Positions 11,004 to 21,639 of a stretch of 64,000 nucleotides of DNA are shown here, in pieces. The DNA comes from Cyanidiococcus yangmingshanensis (Eukaryota > Rhodophyta > Bangiophyceae > Cyanidiales > Cyanidiaceae). The stretch lies in contig VWRR01000007.1 of the NCBI GenBank assembly GCA_013995675.1, forward strand, positions 310,001 to 374,000, given 5' to 3'. A program made the translations under genes and the position numbers. How positions within the stretch are numbered: the stretch's first letter is position 1; each line of letters opens with the position of its first letter. A model generated the notes under the pieces. It was not told the origin of the DNA. It did not search any database and was given only the letters and a program-made list of their open reading frames with translations.

Positions 11004-12224
11004 TCGTGTCCAACGGAAGGAGCGTACTCTTTTCGTGAATGCAGCGTGTCGCAGTGCCAGCTACAAGGTCCTCCTCTTGGTGTAGCTCGGTTGTTGTGGC
11101 GACTTCTGCTATGAAGAGCGGCAACGCTACGGTCCCGGTTTTCAGGTCCCGATCACTAAAATCAAAAGACTCGTATTGACAATCGCCCTAGAGGGCAAGG
11201 TGTCACAGAGCGGATAACGCTGCTTTCTGGACACTACAACGACAGGGGGCACCTCGAGCTTGCCGTTCGTGTGTTGCTCCGAGTCAGCGTTACCCAGACG
11301 TGGTTGCTAATCACCAAGTTAGAACCTCTCTCGTGCAGTCACTCGTCCAGTTGGACACTTCAAGTCAACGATCACGGGTATAATCTGGCCACTGTGTTGT
11401 AACAGCGAGGCACGTTCTCACGAACTACCATGGTTCGCACGTATCGCCTCCCCTGCTGACGCTGGCCGATGACTGGCTCTGTCCAGGGGCACAAAAGCGA
11501 AACCGAGCGAGACCTCGCAGAAGAGGCGGCTCTGCGCATGATTGTATATGGTTTATGGGAAACGTATCGAAAATGGGGTCATGCTTGAGCGTTCAGGTTG
11601 GCATTCTAGTTGCCGTGTGCTTTTTTCGACGATAGCGACTCGGGTTCTGCACCAATGATTCTGAATTCTTGTCCAGTTTCCGGAAACCGACCAAGGGCAC
11701 GGTCATTTCTATGAGCCAAGAAGGAAAAGATCTTTCCTTTCCCACGAGCAAGTGCCCGGTAGAAAGACTCCATTCCAGTACGACTGCCGGCGAAGATAGA
11801 CGCGAGACGACGACTGGCTCACGTTCTGCTCGACAGAAATATCACGCGCCTTGTTTGCTGCGTTATAGCCGGACCATTGATAAACTTCAACGCAGCCTAT
11901 CCGTCCCGAGGACTATCGATGAAACAGAAACCTATCGATGAGAGATATGCGCTCGTATCGGTCTACATCCAGAGCCCTGTTACGCATCATGATCGAGCAG
12001 CGTCTCGAGGGCGTAAGGCTCTTCGGAGCGTGCTGCGCTCATCTCATCCCTGCGCAGAAATGCTCCCGATCCGGACGAACTTGGTCACCAATGAATCTAT
12101 CTGGGTCTGTACATGACGATCTTGATGGTGCTTCCGAGACAGCGAAGCACGCCAAGAAACTGGTCGTACTGATCGTAGCCGTCAGCAGCGTCACTGGACG
12201 CGTACTGCTCGTCGTTCTAAGCGC
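11004..12224. other. Divergent intergenic region, TRAPPC1 / arogenate dehydrogenase
   Basis: About 1.2 kb between divergent genes. Reading frames here are short and without recognisable motifs. A small palindrome, GTTTCCGGAAAC, lies near 11677. I see no RNA gene. Confidence 0.5.
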
Positions 12225-13313
12225 ATGTTGGCAGCTTGGCTCGCCCTTCCACTCCATAACGCCGGTTCGCTCCAGAGAACGATAGGCAGGATCCTAGAAC
12301 TTCATAGGACGTGCTGGTTGCTTGATCATCGAGAACGCTTGGTCGAATCAGCGTGGCTTGGTCGAGGACGTTACAGAAGCGTTGGGTGGCCACGACCGCG
12401 TCGTACCCGGTGCACCGTCACCAACCAAGCACACGTTCTGTCGTTGTACCGTGGCGGTGAACCGTTTCGCACCGACTCCTCAGCGAAGCATTTCAAGGTT
12501 ATGGATCAAGATGGAGAGGTGAATCCGTTAACGATCGCCATTGTTGGTTTCGGCAACTTTGGCCAGTTCCTCGCGAAAGCCTTCATCGAGGCTGGCCACC
12601 GAGTCGTGGGCTTTTCGCGTAGCGACTATCACGCGGTGGCGAGCCAGCTAGGTTGTGTGTTCGAATCGAACGCAGACGAGTTGCTGGAGCGTCATCACCC
12701 CAGTGTGCTCGTGTTGGCGACATCGATTCTCTCCACAGAGCAGGTCTTGCGCCAGTTCCCAACGGAGAAGCTGGAGAACTGTCTCGTCGTTGACGTGCTG
12801 AGCGTCAAGGTGTACGCACGCGAGCTAATGCTGCGTTATCTCCCAGTCTCGTCCGATATCCTTGCAACGCATCCCATGTTCGGTCCAGAGTCGGGTCGAG
12901 ACTCCTGGCGAGGCCTCCCGTTCGTATTCGAGCGAGTTCGCATTCGCCGCTATGAACGCTGTGAGGCGTTTTTAGATATTTTTCGTTCTCGTGGATGCAC
13001 CCTGGTGGAGATGGCTTGTCAAGAACATGACCACTATGCAGCAAGCACCCAATTTATAACACACACAACTGGCCGCATGTTGGCGGAGCTCAAGATCACC
13101 TCGACGCCGATCAACACCCGAGGATTTGAGTCTTTGCTCGCCGTCGTCGAGACGACCGTGCGGGACTCTTTTGACCTGTACTACGGTCTTTATCGGTTCA
13201 ACCCCAATGCAAAAGAGGAGCTTAACAAGATGCAACGGGCTTTGGAACGCGTGCGATCCCGACTCGAAGAGTACGATCGATTGTACCAGGCGGCAGAGTC
13301 CAAGCGACAGTGA
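12225..13313 (+). CDS. Arogenate/prephenate dehydrogenase (TyrA family, plant type)
   Basis: Catalyses the NAD(P)-dependent oxidative decarboxylation of arogenate or prephenate in tyrosine synthesis, probably in the plastid. Seen: a Rossmann motif IAIVGFGNFGQFLA; LVLATSILSTEQVL; NCLVVDVLSVKVYARELM; the catalytic-region ILATHPMFGPESG; then HDHYAASTQFITHTTGRML, which is typical of plant arogenate dehydrogenases. Residues 1-92 before the dinucleotide fold are Arg/Leu-rich and acid-poor, consistent with a transit peptide. An alternative ATG at 12502 would remove it. The substrate (arogenate or prephenate) cannot be told from sequence alone; the plant-like SDILATHPMFGPESG context favours arogenate. 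Confidence 0.9.
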   Translation: MLAAWLALPLHNAGSLQRTIGRILELHRTCWLLDHRERLVESAWLGRGRYRSVGWPRPRRTRCTVTNQAHVLSLYRGGEPFRTDSSAKHFKVMDQDGEVNPLTIAIVGFGNFGQFLAKAFIEAGHRVVGFSRSDYHAVASQLGCVFESNADELLERHHPSVLVLATSILSTEQVLRQFPTEKLENCLVVDVLSVKVYARELMLRYLPVSSDILATHPMFGPESGRDSWRGLPFVFERVRIRRYERCEAFLDIFRSRGCTLVEMACQEHDHYAASTQFITHTTGRMLAELKITSTPINTRGFESLLAVVETTVRDSFDLYYGLYRFNPNAKEELNKMQRALERVRSRLEEYDRLYQAAESKRQ

Positions 13314-13376
13314 GTCGTGGTGGATCGCTGCATGTACCCGATTTCAAGTTGATTTTGGTATCCTCTCATTTGGATA

Positions 13377-13400
13377 CGCTATGCTCATAGAAGCATAGCG
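13377..13400 (+). other. Perfect 9-bp stem hairpin downstream of tyrA
   Basis: CGCTATGCT (13377-13385) pairs perfectly with AGCATAGCG (13392-13400) around a 6-nt loop. It lies 64 bases after the dehydrogenase stop codon, so it is likely in the 3' UTR or at the 3' processing region. The role is inferred. Confidence 0.55.
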
Positions 13401-14571
13401 CCTGCGTATAAAAGTACTCAAGTTCACTGGATTGAGATGGAGTACCAGTGGCGAAATGAAGCGCCACGGACGTCCCGTCATTGTGAACCGGGAGCGACCA
13501 TTCACTCGAGCGAGTCTCCGAACGTGCTGTTTGGGCTTCTTGAGCCCTGATCGAGAATCGGCTGGCCTCGAAGCTCATACGACGATAAGCAACATAAAGA
13601 GTTCTAGGGAAATATGCTAGTCTTGTTCATATCCGGGGTATCAGCGAATGTCTTGTGTTTGGCGTTGCAGCGTCGATGCGTTCTTCGACCGCCGCCTTCA
13701 TCGAGTCCGACTGTAGATAACAGTCCGCTCTCTCGTTCTGGTGAATGCATACTCCAGAGATGCTGCGAGGGCAGAGAATCGCGTCTCCCACGAACCGAAT
13801 ACCCAACACGGACTAGGCATTCTCGACCGGAGGTGTCCGCCTGAAGGCTTGCATCGAAGAGCGCGACAGTCACTGCCTCGGATTCAGACTTGGAAATCGC
13901 TATTGAACGAAGTTGTAGATGTCGATTATGAGCAGCATTTCATGCATCGGCATTCCGGTCATAGATTCGATCGGTATGTCTGTATCGCGGAGTCAAGCAG
14001 GAAGGAATCTAACGGGAGAACATAGCTTGGTGATTTTTCTCGGGATTCGAGTTAGAATTCGCTGTGCTTCTATCGAGGAACGAAGGTTTTTTTCAGCATC
14101 GTTCAAATCATGCGGTGTCCAGATTCGTGATAATGGAGCACAGCGAGGTGCGTACGCATCGTGAACCAGCAGTCCAATAGAACGTCCGTCTCACGAACGG
14201 GATCTTAGCTGATACGCTTGGTATGCCCCAGGAGAGGACGCCGATGACCTTCCGTATCCCTTTACATACCTTTCTTTACGTTGCAACCAAGGCGTCCATC
14301 CGACGGTGTCGTAGCTGACACGGACTGCTCGAGCGAGCAGATGAGCGCCTCGTTCACGGGCGTGACCTGCCTGCGCAACTTTCAACTCGCAGAGTATCTA
14401 GTGACGAGCGCGGCACACTGACCCTTCTTTGGAAGCTGTAGCGCGTCTTCAACCAAACACCTCATCCAAACGCAAGACATGGTTGGTTTGTATGCATTCG
14501 TCGATCGTGTGAGTGCATACCGCTTTCAAGACATTGCTTCTGTGTCAATGATCACGTTCGATTCGTCATGT
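13401..14571. other. Convergent intergenic region, tyrA / PDH E1-beta
   Basis: Nearly 1.2 kb between two convergent genes. Only short frames are present, and I recognise no gene, repeat or RNA. Confidence 0.5.
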
Positions 14572-15840
14572 TCATGCCGCCATTGCGGTGTTTTTTCCCC
14601 CGAGATTCAATCCAGGACGAGCACACTGACGACGCACCGCCCGTTTCACATCATCGACTGAGGGTAACGCCCGTGTCTCGAGGTTCTTTGCATAGGGCAT
14701 CACCACATCAGCACCAGTGATCCGTTCACAAGGAGCGTCCAGATAATCAAATGCTGCCGACTCTAGAATCCGGGCACAGATCTCTGCTCCAACACCGCTT
14801 TGAGGAAACCCTCCCTCTACGGTAACGCAGTGGTGAGTGCGCGTGACCGACTCGAGAATTGTTTGGTCGTCCATGGGTCGGATGGTGCGCAAGTTAATCA
14901 CCTCAACCTGAATGCCATCCTGCGCATGCAACTCCTCTGCAGCTTGAAGCGCAAGTCCTACATATCGTCCGATGGCCACGACCGTGCAATCGCTGCCTGG
15001 TCGAGCAATCTTGGCTTTTCCGATCGGTATCGTGAAACCAGGCTTCATGACCTCATCAGCGACGACAAAGCTCCGACCGTACATGATCTCGTCTTCGAGA
15101 ACACAGACCGGGTTGTCGTCCAAAATAGCTGCAGAGAGCAAGCCTTTGGCATCTTCGGCATCATACGGCATGACGACTTTGAGTCCTGGTATGTGACCGT
15201 ACCAAGCTGCGTAGCACTGAGAGTGCTGGCCGGCAACGCCAGCGGCAGCGCCATTCGGCCCTCGAAACACAATCGGCACGTTGATGCGACCGCCACTCAT
15301 GTAGTGAGTCTTCGCTGCGGAGTTTACAATCTGATCCATCGCCTGCATTGCAAAGTTCCAGGTCATAAACTCGACGACAGGACGCAAGGCGCCACCACGA
15401 GTCGGCGCTTTGCTCTTGGTGGCTGTGAACGAAGCCCCAATACCGAGTCCGGCAAAGCCGTGCTCCGTAATCGGTGTGTCGACGACCCGCTCTGGGCCAT
15501 ACTTCTCCAACAGACCTTTTGTCACTTTGTAGGCACCTTGGTATTGAGCAACCTCTTCACCCATGACGAACACGTGCGGATCGCGTTCCATCGCCTCATC
15601 GAGCGCAGCATTCAACGCCTCGCGAACAGTCACCTCTACGCCGCCGGCTGAACCATTCAAAAACCATCTTTGAGCATTGAAATTGAATCTCGGTCGCCCA
15701 TGAACTATTTCCGAGGTTAGAAGAACACGAGCCGCACGTTGCAGTACCTGCATCAGCGTTTCCGGCAGAGGTCGCTCACGTCGAGACCGAGAAGCTTGCC
15801 GTGGACTTGGCCACAGTGCCGTCGCCGTCATCGTCGGCAT
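14572..15840 (-). CDS. PDHB: Pyruvate dehydrogenase E1 component beta subunit, mitochondrial
   Basis: Forms the alpha2-beta2 thiamine-diphosphate E1 of the pyruvate dehydrogenase complex. Seen: [89 protein letters not shown], the regulatory-loop [24 protein letters not shown] and [26 protein letters not shown] and the mitochondrial-type presequence place it in the mitochondrial rather than the plastid clade. ATGs lie at 15840, 15831 and 15753. The last starts [17 protein letters not shown], an Arg/Leu amphipathic presequence, and may be the true start. It is divergent from the HEAT-repeat gene, with only 86-173 bases between start codons. Confidence 0.95.
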   Translation of the reverse strand: MPTMTATALWPSPRQASRSRRERPLPETLMQVLQRAARVLLTSEIVHGRPRFNFNAQRWFLNGSAGGVEVTVREALNAALDEAMERDPHVFVMGEEVAQYQGAYKVTKGLLEKYGPERVVDTPITEHGFAGLGIGASFTATKSKAPTRGGALRPVVEFMTWNFAMQAMDQIVNSAAKTHYMSGGRINVPIVFRGPNGAAAGVAGQHSQCYAAWYGHIPGLKVVMPYDAEDAKGLLSAAILDDNPVCVLEDEIMYGRSFVVADEVMKPGFTIPIGKAKIARPGSDCTVVAIGRYVGLALQAAEELHAQDGIQVEVINLRTIRPMDDQTILESVTRTHHCVTVEGGFPQSGVGAEICARILESAAFDYLDAPCERITGADVVMPYAKNLETRALPSVDDVKRAVRRQCARPGLNLGGKNTAMAA

Positions 15841-15926
15841 TGCTGTGTCAAATGCCTGCGGAGTTTGAAGAATTGGACTGTTCACACTGGCTTAAACGTA
15901 AGCGTTTATCGGGTACACTGGGAATC

Positions 15927-16928
15927 ATGTTTGTTTGTCCTGGGTGCGTTCGTTCGATTTCTAGTCATTTTCATAACGCAAGTGTGTCAGACTTCATTTT
16001 AAGAACGGGGTCGATTGAGTTGAGTAGGCGACCGCACAGGACGCAACGCAGTCGACTTGGAGCGGTTACACAACGGGCTCGTGGGTTCTCAGGGCTTCGG
16101 TCACTGAACTGCAGTTCGGAGCCGTCCGGTACACCGACTCCCTCCGACGATACCGGAGGCAACCCAGGAGGCGCATCACAGTCTCCAAAGTACCGCGTGG
16201 AGGAGTTATTGGCATGGTTGAATTCACCCGATCCGACGACGCGTCTGCGAGCGGTGATCGCGTGTCGACAGCTGAGCGCCGACGAGGCAGCCCCAGTGCT
16301 GGAGCGTGCTATACGCATGAACGATCCTGAAATCCAAAACCGGTCATTTGCTGCGATTGCATTGGGATATCTTCCGAACAAACGATCGTATGAGTTGTTG
16401 TCAGGTTTGCTGCGCAACGACACTGCCGGTGAGGTGCGTTCGAGTGCCGCGGCAGCACTGGGATATCTGGGGGAGCGGCGAGCCCTTCCAGAACTCCGAC
16501 TCGCTCTTCTCGAGGATATTCACTGGTCAACGCGAGTCTCGGCAGCTGTCTCTTTGGGCTTGCTGCAGGACGAGAGAGCATTCGATGTGCTCGTTGATGG
16601 GCTTCGTCTTTCACGGCGCTATAAAGGCGAAGAAGGTAACGCACTGAAGCGCGCCTGTTTGGGTTCACTGGGTGAGCTCGGCATGCCCCAAGCGGTGTCG
16701 CATCTGGTCTTCTATGCTCAAGAGCATGATTTTCTAACGAGGCAGGTGCTGGCAGAGGCGCTGGGACGACTGCTTCATCGAGCTCGACGGCTTGACAACG
16801 ATCGGACGACCCAGCGACAGTTGACGTTAGCTCGTGAGTGCCTGGAGTACCTTGCTCGCGACGATCATGCTAATGTTCGTCGAGCAGCTCAAATGGCACT
16901 TGCAAACCTCTCCCTGGTTGTCGAATAA
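15927..16928 (+). CDS. HEAT-repeat protein of the PBS-lyase/IaiH-like type
   Basis: A 333-residue protein. About 90 N-terminal residues are rich in Ser/Arg/Thr, like a plastid transit peptide. They are followed from about residue 92 by tandem HEAT-like helical pairs (KYRVEELLAWLNSPDPTTRLRAVIACRQL; NRSFAAIALGYLPNKRSYELLSGLLRND; VRSSAAAALGYLGERRALPELRLAL; TRVSAAVSLGLLQDERAFDVLVDGL). The A-ALGYLG-RRA-P-L repeat is that of cyanobacterial PBS-lyase HEAT-like proteins. I infer a plastid scaffold or chaperone role, perhaps in phycobilisome or photosystem maintenance; the exact partner is unknown. There is no catalytic motif. Start: ATG at 15927. Longer in-frame starts would run into the PDHB 5' end on the other strand. 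Confidence 0.78.
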   Translation: MFVCPGCVRSISSHFHNASVSDFILRTGSIELSRRPHRTQRSRLGAVTQRARGFSGLRSLNCSSEPSGTPTPSDDTGGNPGGASQSPKYRVEELLAWLNSPDPTTRLRAVIACRQLSADEAAPVLERAIRMNDPEIQNRSFAAIALGYLPNKRSYELLSGLLRNDTAGEVRSSAAAALGYLGERRALPELRLALLEDIHWSTRVSAAVSLGLLQDERAFDVLVDGLRLSRRYKGEEGNALKRACLGSLGELGMPQAVSHLVFYAQEHDFLTRQVLAEALGRLLHRARRLDNDRTTQRQLTLARECLEYLARDDHANVRRAAQMALANLSLVVE

Positions 16929-17298
16929 TTGTTTCTTGCGGTTGGCGGTGGTTGCGTCTTGCGTTCTCCGCAGGATTTGGATGCTTAGTTCTTAAATCGT
17001 CCCCAAGACAAGCTGAGTTGTTTTAACAGGTTTCCAGAAACCCAGCCTCTGAAGATAACGAGTGTTCCTTGTAATCATGATATTGACCGTAAAGAGAACA
17101 GTTCCAGCCGGGACTGGCCGTAGGGCTCAGACCGCTCCAGGAATAGCACCCCAGAGGATTTGGCGCTCACGTTCCAGTGTTGGACTGTCTCGATACTTTA
17201 GCGGCGTAGTGTTCCCAAACATCGACCAACGAGGCTCAACGAACAGCCCATAGAGCGAAAAGTCGACCTGATATCGGGTTCACGCTGGCGATGACCTG
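16929..17298. other. Intergenic between HEAT-repeat and HSD genes
   Basis: About 370 bases between genes on the same strand. A tight hairpin (GGTTTC-CA-GAAACC near 17030) is visible. No gene recognised. Confidence 0.5.
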
Positions 17299-18567
17299 AT
17301 GGAAGGCAGCGCCTACCGCAAAGAACCACGGGGTGAATACCAGCTCTCGAGAGCGTCTGGGTGGAGCGAAACAAAACCTAGTCGGTGTTGTCGTCGGTGG
17401 TGCTGGCTTCACGGGGCAGCACCTGGTGCGTCGACTCCTCTCGGGGCTGGAGCGACCCAAGTGCGAGGCCTATGCAGAGGTCAGGGTGGTTGATGTACAA
17501 CCACCAACGGCAGATCTACTTTGTGATCCACGGGTTCGTTTCGTTCTCTGTTCTGCTGGTGTCGACGCGAGCTCTGATGATAAGCCATCCTCAGCACTCC
17601 TGAGAGCGTTCTCAGGTGCATCGGTGTGTTTTTACGTGGCGTCTACAGACTCGCGTACGCTCTCTCGCCGACGTGCGTGGCAAACCAACGTTCTCGGTGC
17701 GGTGCAATGTCTCGAACTGGCTCAACAGCTTCACGTGAAAGCGTATGTTTACACCTCCACTCATAACGTCGTATGCGATTTCCGTTCACCGCTTCGTGAC
17801 GCCGATGAGGCCTCAACTCGAATACCGTCTCGGCACCGGGATATCTACTCAGCGAGCAAGGCTGCTGCAGAGCGAGTCCTTCTCACGAGAAGCGTTTCGG
17901 AAAGCTTTCCCGTCTGTGCGATTCGGCCAGTGGGCATCTACGGCCAGGAGAACGGGTCCATTTCAGCCGTCTCCTTCAACTATCCAGGTACTTGGGTATC
18001 CAAAAGATAGAGACTGTGCCGCATGACCCACATTGCATGGACTGGGTACATGTGGAATCCGTTGCAGAAGCAGAGATGCTTGCGGCAGCTGCGTTGATGG
18101 ATCCCGCCCGACATCATCTGGTCGCAGGGAAAGCATTCTTTGTAACCGATGATGGTGGTCCAACCAGCGTACAGCGAGTGTTTGATCCTGTGCTAGAGGC
18201 CGCTGGCGTTCGTATGCCGGACAAACGCATTCGAGTACATTGGCGTTTGCTCTATCTCTTGGCGGCGTTGTTCGAGCTCGTCGCGTGGGTTCTGGACGAC
18301 AAGCCTGTGCTGATGAGAATGGAGATCCTCAAGGCTCATGTAGCGCACACATTTCGAGCGGATGCCGCCCGTCGCATCCTCGGATACAGACCGCGCTACA
18401 CAACAGCTTATGGGATCCAAATGTGGGCCCAGCAGCTTCGCGAAACCCAAGGAGATCAACCCCTTGAGATCGATCCCGTGGAGATTCGACGTCTAGGTCG
18501 TCAACTGATTACGCCTGTTGCGGTAGGAGTTACTTTGGCAGCGCTTGCATACTCGCTCAAAGGCTGA
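17299..18567 (+). CDS. 3-beta-hydroxysteroid dehydrogenase / sterol-4-alpha-carboxylate 3-dehydrogenase family, apparent frameshifts
   Basis: An extended SDR of the NSDHL/ERG26 type, acting on the 3-beta-hydroxyl of sterol intermediates during C4 demethylation, or on a related steroid. Seen: NAD-binding VVVGGAGFTGQHLV, then NVLGAVQCLELA, YVYTSTHNVV, catalytic YSASKAAAE, IRPVGIYG, DWVHVESVAEAEMLA, and GKAFFVTDDGGPTS. A late hydrophobic stretch (LLYLLAALFELVAWVL) is a probable membrane anchor. Frames change twice. The only ATG-initiated N terminus (17299) reaches the Rossmann motif if one G of GGG at 17359-17361 is surplus. After IYG the protein continues (PGERVHFSRLLQ...) if one base is missing in GGCC at 17942-17945. 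I treat it as one gene, probably intact in the organism. Confidence 0.82.
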
Positions 18568-18882
18568 AAGCAACGGATCAAAAAGTAGAATGCCCTTTGA
18601 GAGCCGCCATAAAGCCTTTGGAGTTGACGATTCTTTCTAGGCTGGAAAGCCGGGGAGATGCGCCACGCTTTGTCTGTGCTGCATCATCAGTCATTTTAGC
18701 GACGGTGAAGATGTTTCCATGAAAGTCAACTCGGTTGCATCACCAAGAATGTTTGCTTCTTGATGGTTGACGGCGAATACATCATGACGTTTATGGGTGC
18801 CTCACAAGCGAACAACCACACCGGACGAGCGCCACACTGGGTCGTCATAGAACTCGGGCCAATCATCTTGGGATTCCTGCGT
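18568..18882. other. Short convergent spacer, HSD / HMA1
   Basis: 315 bases between convergent stop codons. It contains presumed 3' UTRs and nothing else that I recognise. Confidence 0.5.
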
Positions 18883-21639
18883 CTAGTCCATCAAGAGACG
18901 CAATCCGCTTAGACCGACCAATAAGGTGCCTCCTTCGTGTAAGACAACGGCAGCCCAGAGGGGGAGACCTCCCGTCACTGCACCGATGGCCGTGCTCACA
19001 ATCAGGGCTAGCGCAATGGCTACATTCTGATGGATCACTGTTTGAGTTTGACGGCTTTTCTTGAGATACCAGGCTAGGCGGCGAATTCCGTCAGGGTGTC
19101 CATCAACCAGCACTACATCAGCTGCAGAGACTGCCGTTGCACTGTGGAAACCGATTGCGACGCCAGTGTTTGCGAGAGCCAGCGCAGGAGCGTCGTTCAT
19201 ACCGTCTCCTACCATAACAAGCTCTTCAGACTGTCGCTTGATGTAGAGCATCTTATCCTCGGGTCGAAGGCCGTACCGCACGCATTCAGGGGGCATGCCG
19301 ACAGCCTCGGCGACAGCCATCGCAGACTCTTTCAAATCTCCAGTTAGAAGTTGCACACGGTAACCATTGGCGCAAAGTTCCGAAATGCAAGCTGGCGCCT
19401 CGGCCCGCATCTCGTCCCGGAAGACCAGCATTGCAATCGTGCCGTCCTCGCAGCAGAGCAACGCCGTCGAGCGCCCTTTGGATGACTGCTCGAGCTGATG
19501 CATCCGCACGGTCTCTCGCAGCTCACGATCGTCAGCTAGCGGGCCAAAAGTCGAGTTGGGCTCGTCCCACAGCGCGAACGCGTATTCGAAACGTCCTAAA
19601 CGGACGGTCGGGCTGCGCTTGGTCGCGGTTGAGACTCGATTTGGTCGTTCATCGCCATCGCGGCCGTTTTCTGAACAGCCTCTTCCATGATGACTTTCTA
19701 CGAGGCGTCCTTCCAGACCTGCACCGCTGCAGATCTTAATGTCCTGAATAGGATGCGGCTCCACAGATGCCGCTGCGGCTACTGCAGCAACCGCGCTCGC
19801 CAGAGGATGGACGACGTGGGTCTCCAGACCAGCTGCCAGTGCCAGTACTCGCCGACAACAAGTGTCCAGCGAGTTGTGACCACCAGCGACTCTCCCGGGC
19901 ATCCATACGTAGTGACTGGACGCGTTCTGATTATCGACGGCTTCCATGACCACATTATCTTTTGCGGTTGCGAGTTCCTTGCAATCACGGAAAATATGGA
20001 TCGCGAAAAGTTGAGGCTCGCCTCTAGTCAGCGTGCCGGTCTTGTCGAAAGCAACTTGACTACAATGCGCGGACGCTTCCAGTGTGCGAGCGCCTCCTTT
20101 CACCAAAACACCGCGACGCGCAAGGACACTGAGCGCGGAGGTGTAGGCGATCGGCGCACCGATAATCAATGCGCATGGCGATGCCACGACCAGAAAGCCA
20201 AGCGCTCGATCGACCGATTGCCTCCGGATACGCCATCGTACCGGCTGCTCATAACTCGGTGACGTGACGGCATTCGGGGAATATCTCGGGGCTCTATTCA
20301 GGGTAAAACTCGAGAACAGGAATACAAGCACCGCGCCGAGCAGGACCAGCCGCGAGTAAAGTTGACCGAAACGATCAATCCATCGCTCCAAGGTCGGCTT
20401 GTTTTGCTGAGCTTCAGTCACTAAGCGGGCGATTCGGGCGACAGCCGATTCGTGGACGGATCGGAGCACCCGCAGAATGATCGACCCATCAACTGCTCGA
20501 GCACCGGCCTGGACCAGATCTCCTTGCTGAACACGCCTCGGAATACTTTCTCCAGTGATGGGTTCAAAGCTCACATACACGTCACCACGGGATACTTGAC
20601 TATCGCAGGGGACAACCTCACCGACCTTGATAAGAATCAAATCATCCGGTTGAAGCTCTGCAACCGGAACTCGGGAAGCGTCGAGTTCAGCGCCGGTGCC
20701 ATTCTGACAGCTCTGCATGGGATCTAGCTCCGTGCGCTGTGTCACCGACAGTCGCCAGGCATACTCGGGTATACCGTCTCGCAACGCATCGAGATCACGC
20801 CGCGCGCGTGCCTGAATAGCACCTTCGGCGGCTCGAGAGAGCGAAAAGAGCACCATGAGCAGCGTCCCTTCCAGCACATGACCGACAGCAAGAAGCAGCA
20901 ACGCAGCGAGCGTCATCAATACGTCCACGGATAAAGAAGGTTTTTCCAAAAGAGATACAATCATATCCAGTAGTGAGGGCAAACCTGAAATCAATAACGA
21001 CGCCAGAATACTTGCACGCTTCACCAACAGCCAGCTTCCGTACAATACAGCTGTTTGTGGCTGCAACGGGAGCGCGTGCTCCACGAGCGTCAGTGCACAC
21101 GCCACCAGCCATAACCCCGCAGACCAACACTGGACTCGAAGCAGCTCACGCCAACCCAGCACTTGCTCTACGAACGGCGCCAATGGACCAAACACAGTCT
21201 CCGAGCGGGCACTCTGTGGCATCTCACCAGGCAGGGAAGCGCCACAACAGAGCGAGGCGCCAGAGCGCTCCGAACCAGCACCGGTCTGCCCTGGAAGCCT
21301 CCGCATGCCCAGAGACTCAGCTTGAAGAAATGGACGACCATCTGCAGGCTCACTGTGGCAACGGAGCCGTCGAAACAGACACGGTGCAAAGCGCTGCTCC
21401 GAACAGACCTTGCACGACTTTTGGTACCAGCGTTGCCTCCACCTGTGCCGTTGACCACAACTTCGACCGACACCATATTTCCGTGCACTCCAGACATGCG
21501 ACCTGTGACCAGTCCGTACCCATTTCACTTGGAAAGCAGGTTCTCCAACAAACATGAGCGCTAGGAGTCCGAGTCTCGAAGCGAACACAATCGCTTCTAA
21601 CTCGTTCGATGCACGCTTGAAGAAAACTGGCGCCGCCAT
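18883..21639 (-). CDS. P1B-type heavy-metal ATPase, HMA1-like
   Basis: A 918-residue metal-transporting P-type ATPase. In plants HMA1 sits in the chloroplast envelope and moves Cu, Zn or Ca. Seen: paired N-terminal membrane helices; LSVDVLMTLAALLLLAVGH; the actuator EPITGES; the transmembrane metal-site SPC in VVASPCALIIGAPIA (SPC, not CPC, is the HMA1 signature); the phosphorylation site FDKTGTLTRG; HVVHPLASAV; GDGMNDAPALALA; and a final HEGGTLLVGLSGLRLL, matching HMA1 C termini closely. The first roughly 150 residues are Arg/Cys/Ser-rich, consistent with a transit peptide or a local frame problem. No classical HMA domain or His-rich N terminus is evident. Start: ATG at 21637-21639. Confidence 0.9.
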   Translation of the reverse strand: MAAPVFFKRASNELEAIVFASRLGLLALMFVGEPAFQVKWVRTGHRSHVWSARKYGVGRSCGQRHRWRQRWYQKSCKVCSEQRFAPCLFRRLRCHSEPADGRPFLQAESLGMRRLPGQTGAGSERSGASLCCGASLPGEMPQSARSETVFGPLAPFVEQVLGWRELLRVQCWSAGLWLVACALTLVEHALPLQPQTAVLYGSWLLVKRASILASLLISGLPSLLDMIVSLLEKPSLSVDVLMTLAALLLLAVGHVLEGTLLMVLFSLSRAAEGAIQARARRDLDALRDGIPEYAWRLSVTQRTELDPMQSCQNGTGAELDASRVPVAELQPDDLILIKVGEVVPCDSQVSRGDVYVSFEPITGESIPRRVQQGDLVQAGARAVDGSIILRVLRSVHESAVARIARLVTEAQQNKPTLERWIDRFGQLYSRLVLLGAVLVFLFSSFTLNRAPRYSPNAVTSPSYEQPVRWRIRRQSVDRALGFLVVASPCALIIGAPIAYTSALSVLARRGVLVKGGARTLEASAHCSQVAFDKTGTLTRGEPQLFAIHIFRDCKELATAKDNVVMEAVDNQNASSHYVWMPGRVAGGHNSLDTCCRRVLALAAGLETHVVHPLASAVAAVAAAASVEPHPIQDIKICSGAGLEGRLVESHHGRGCSENGRDGDERPNRVSTATKRSPTVRLGRFEYAFALWDEPNSTFGPLADDRELRETVRMHQLEQSSKGRSTALLCCEDGTIAMLVFRDEMRAEAPACISELCANGYRVQLLTGDLKESAMAVAEAVGMPPECVRYGLRPEDKMLYIKRQSEELVMVGDGMNDAPALALANTGVAIGFHSATAVSAADVVLVDGHPDGIRRLAWYLKKSRQTQTVIHQNVAIALALIVSTAIGAVTGGLPLWAAVVLHEGGTLLVGLSGLRLLMD

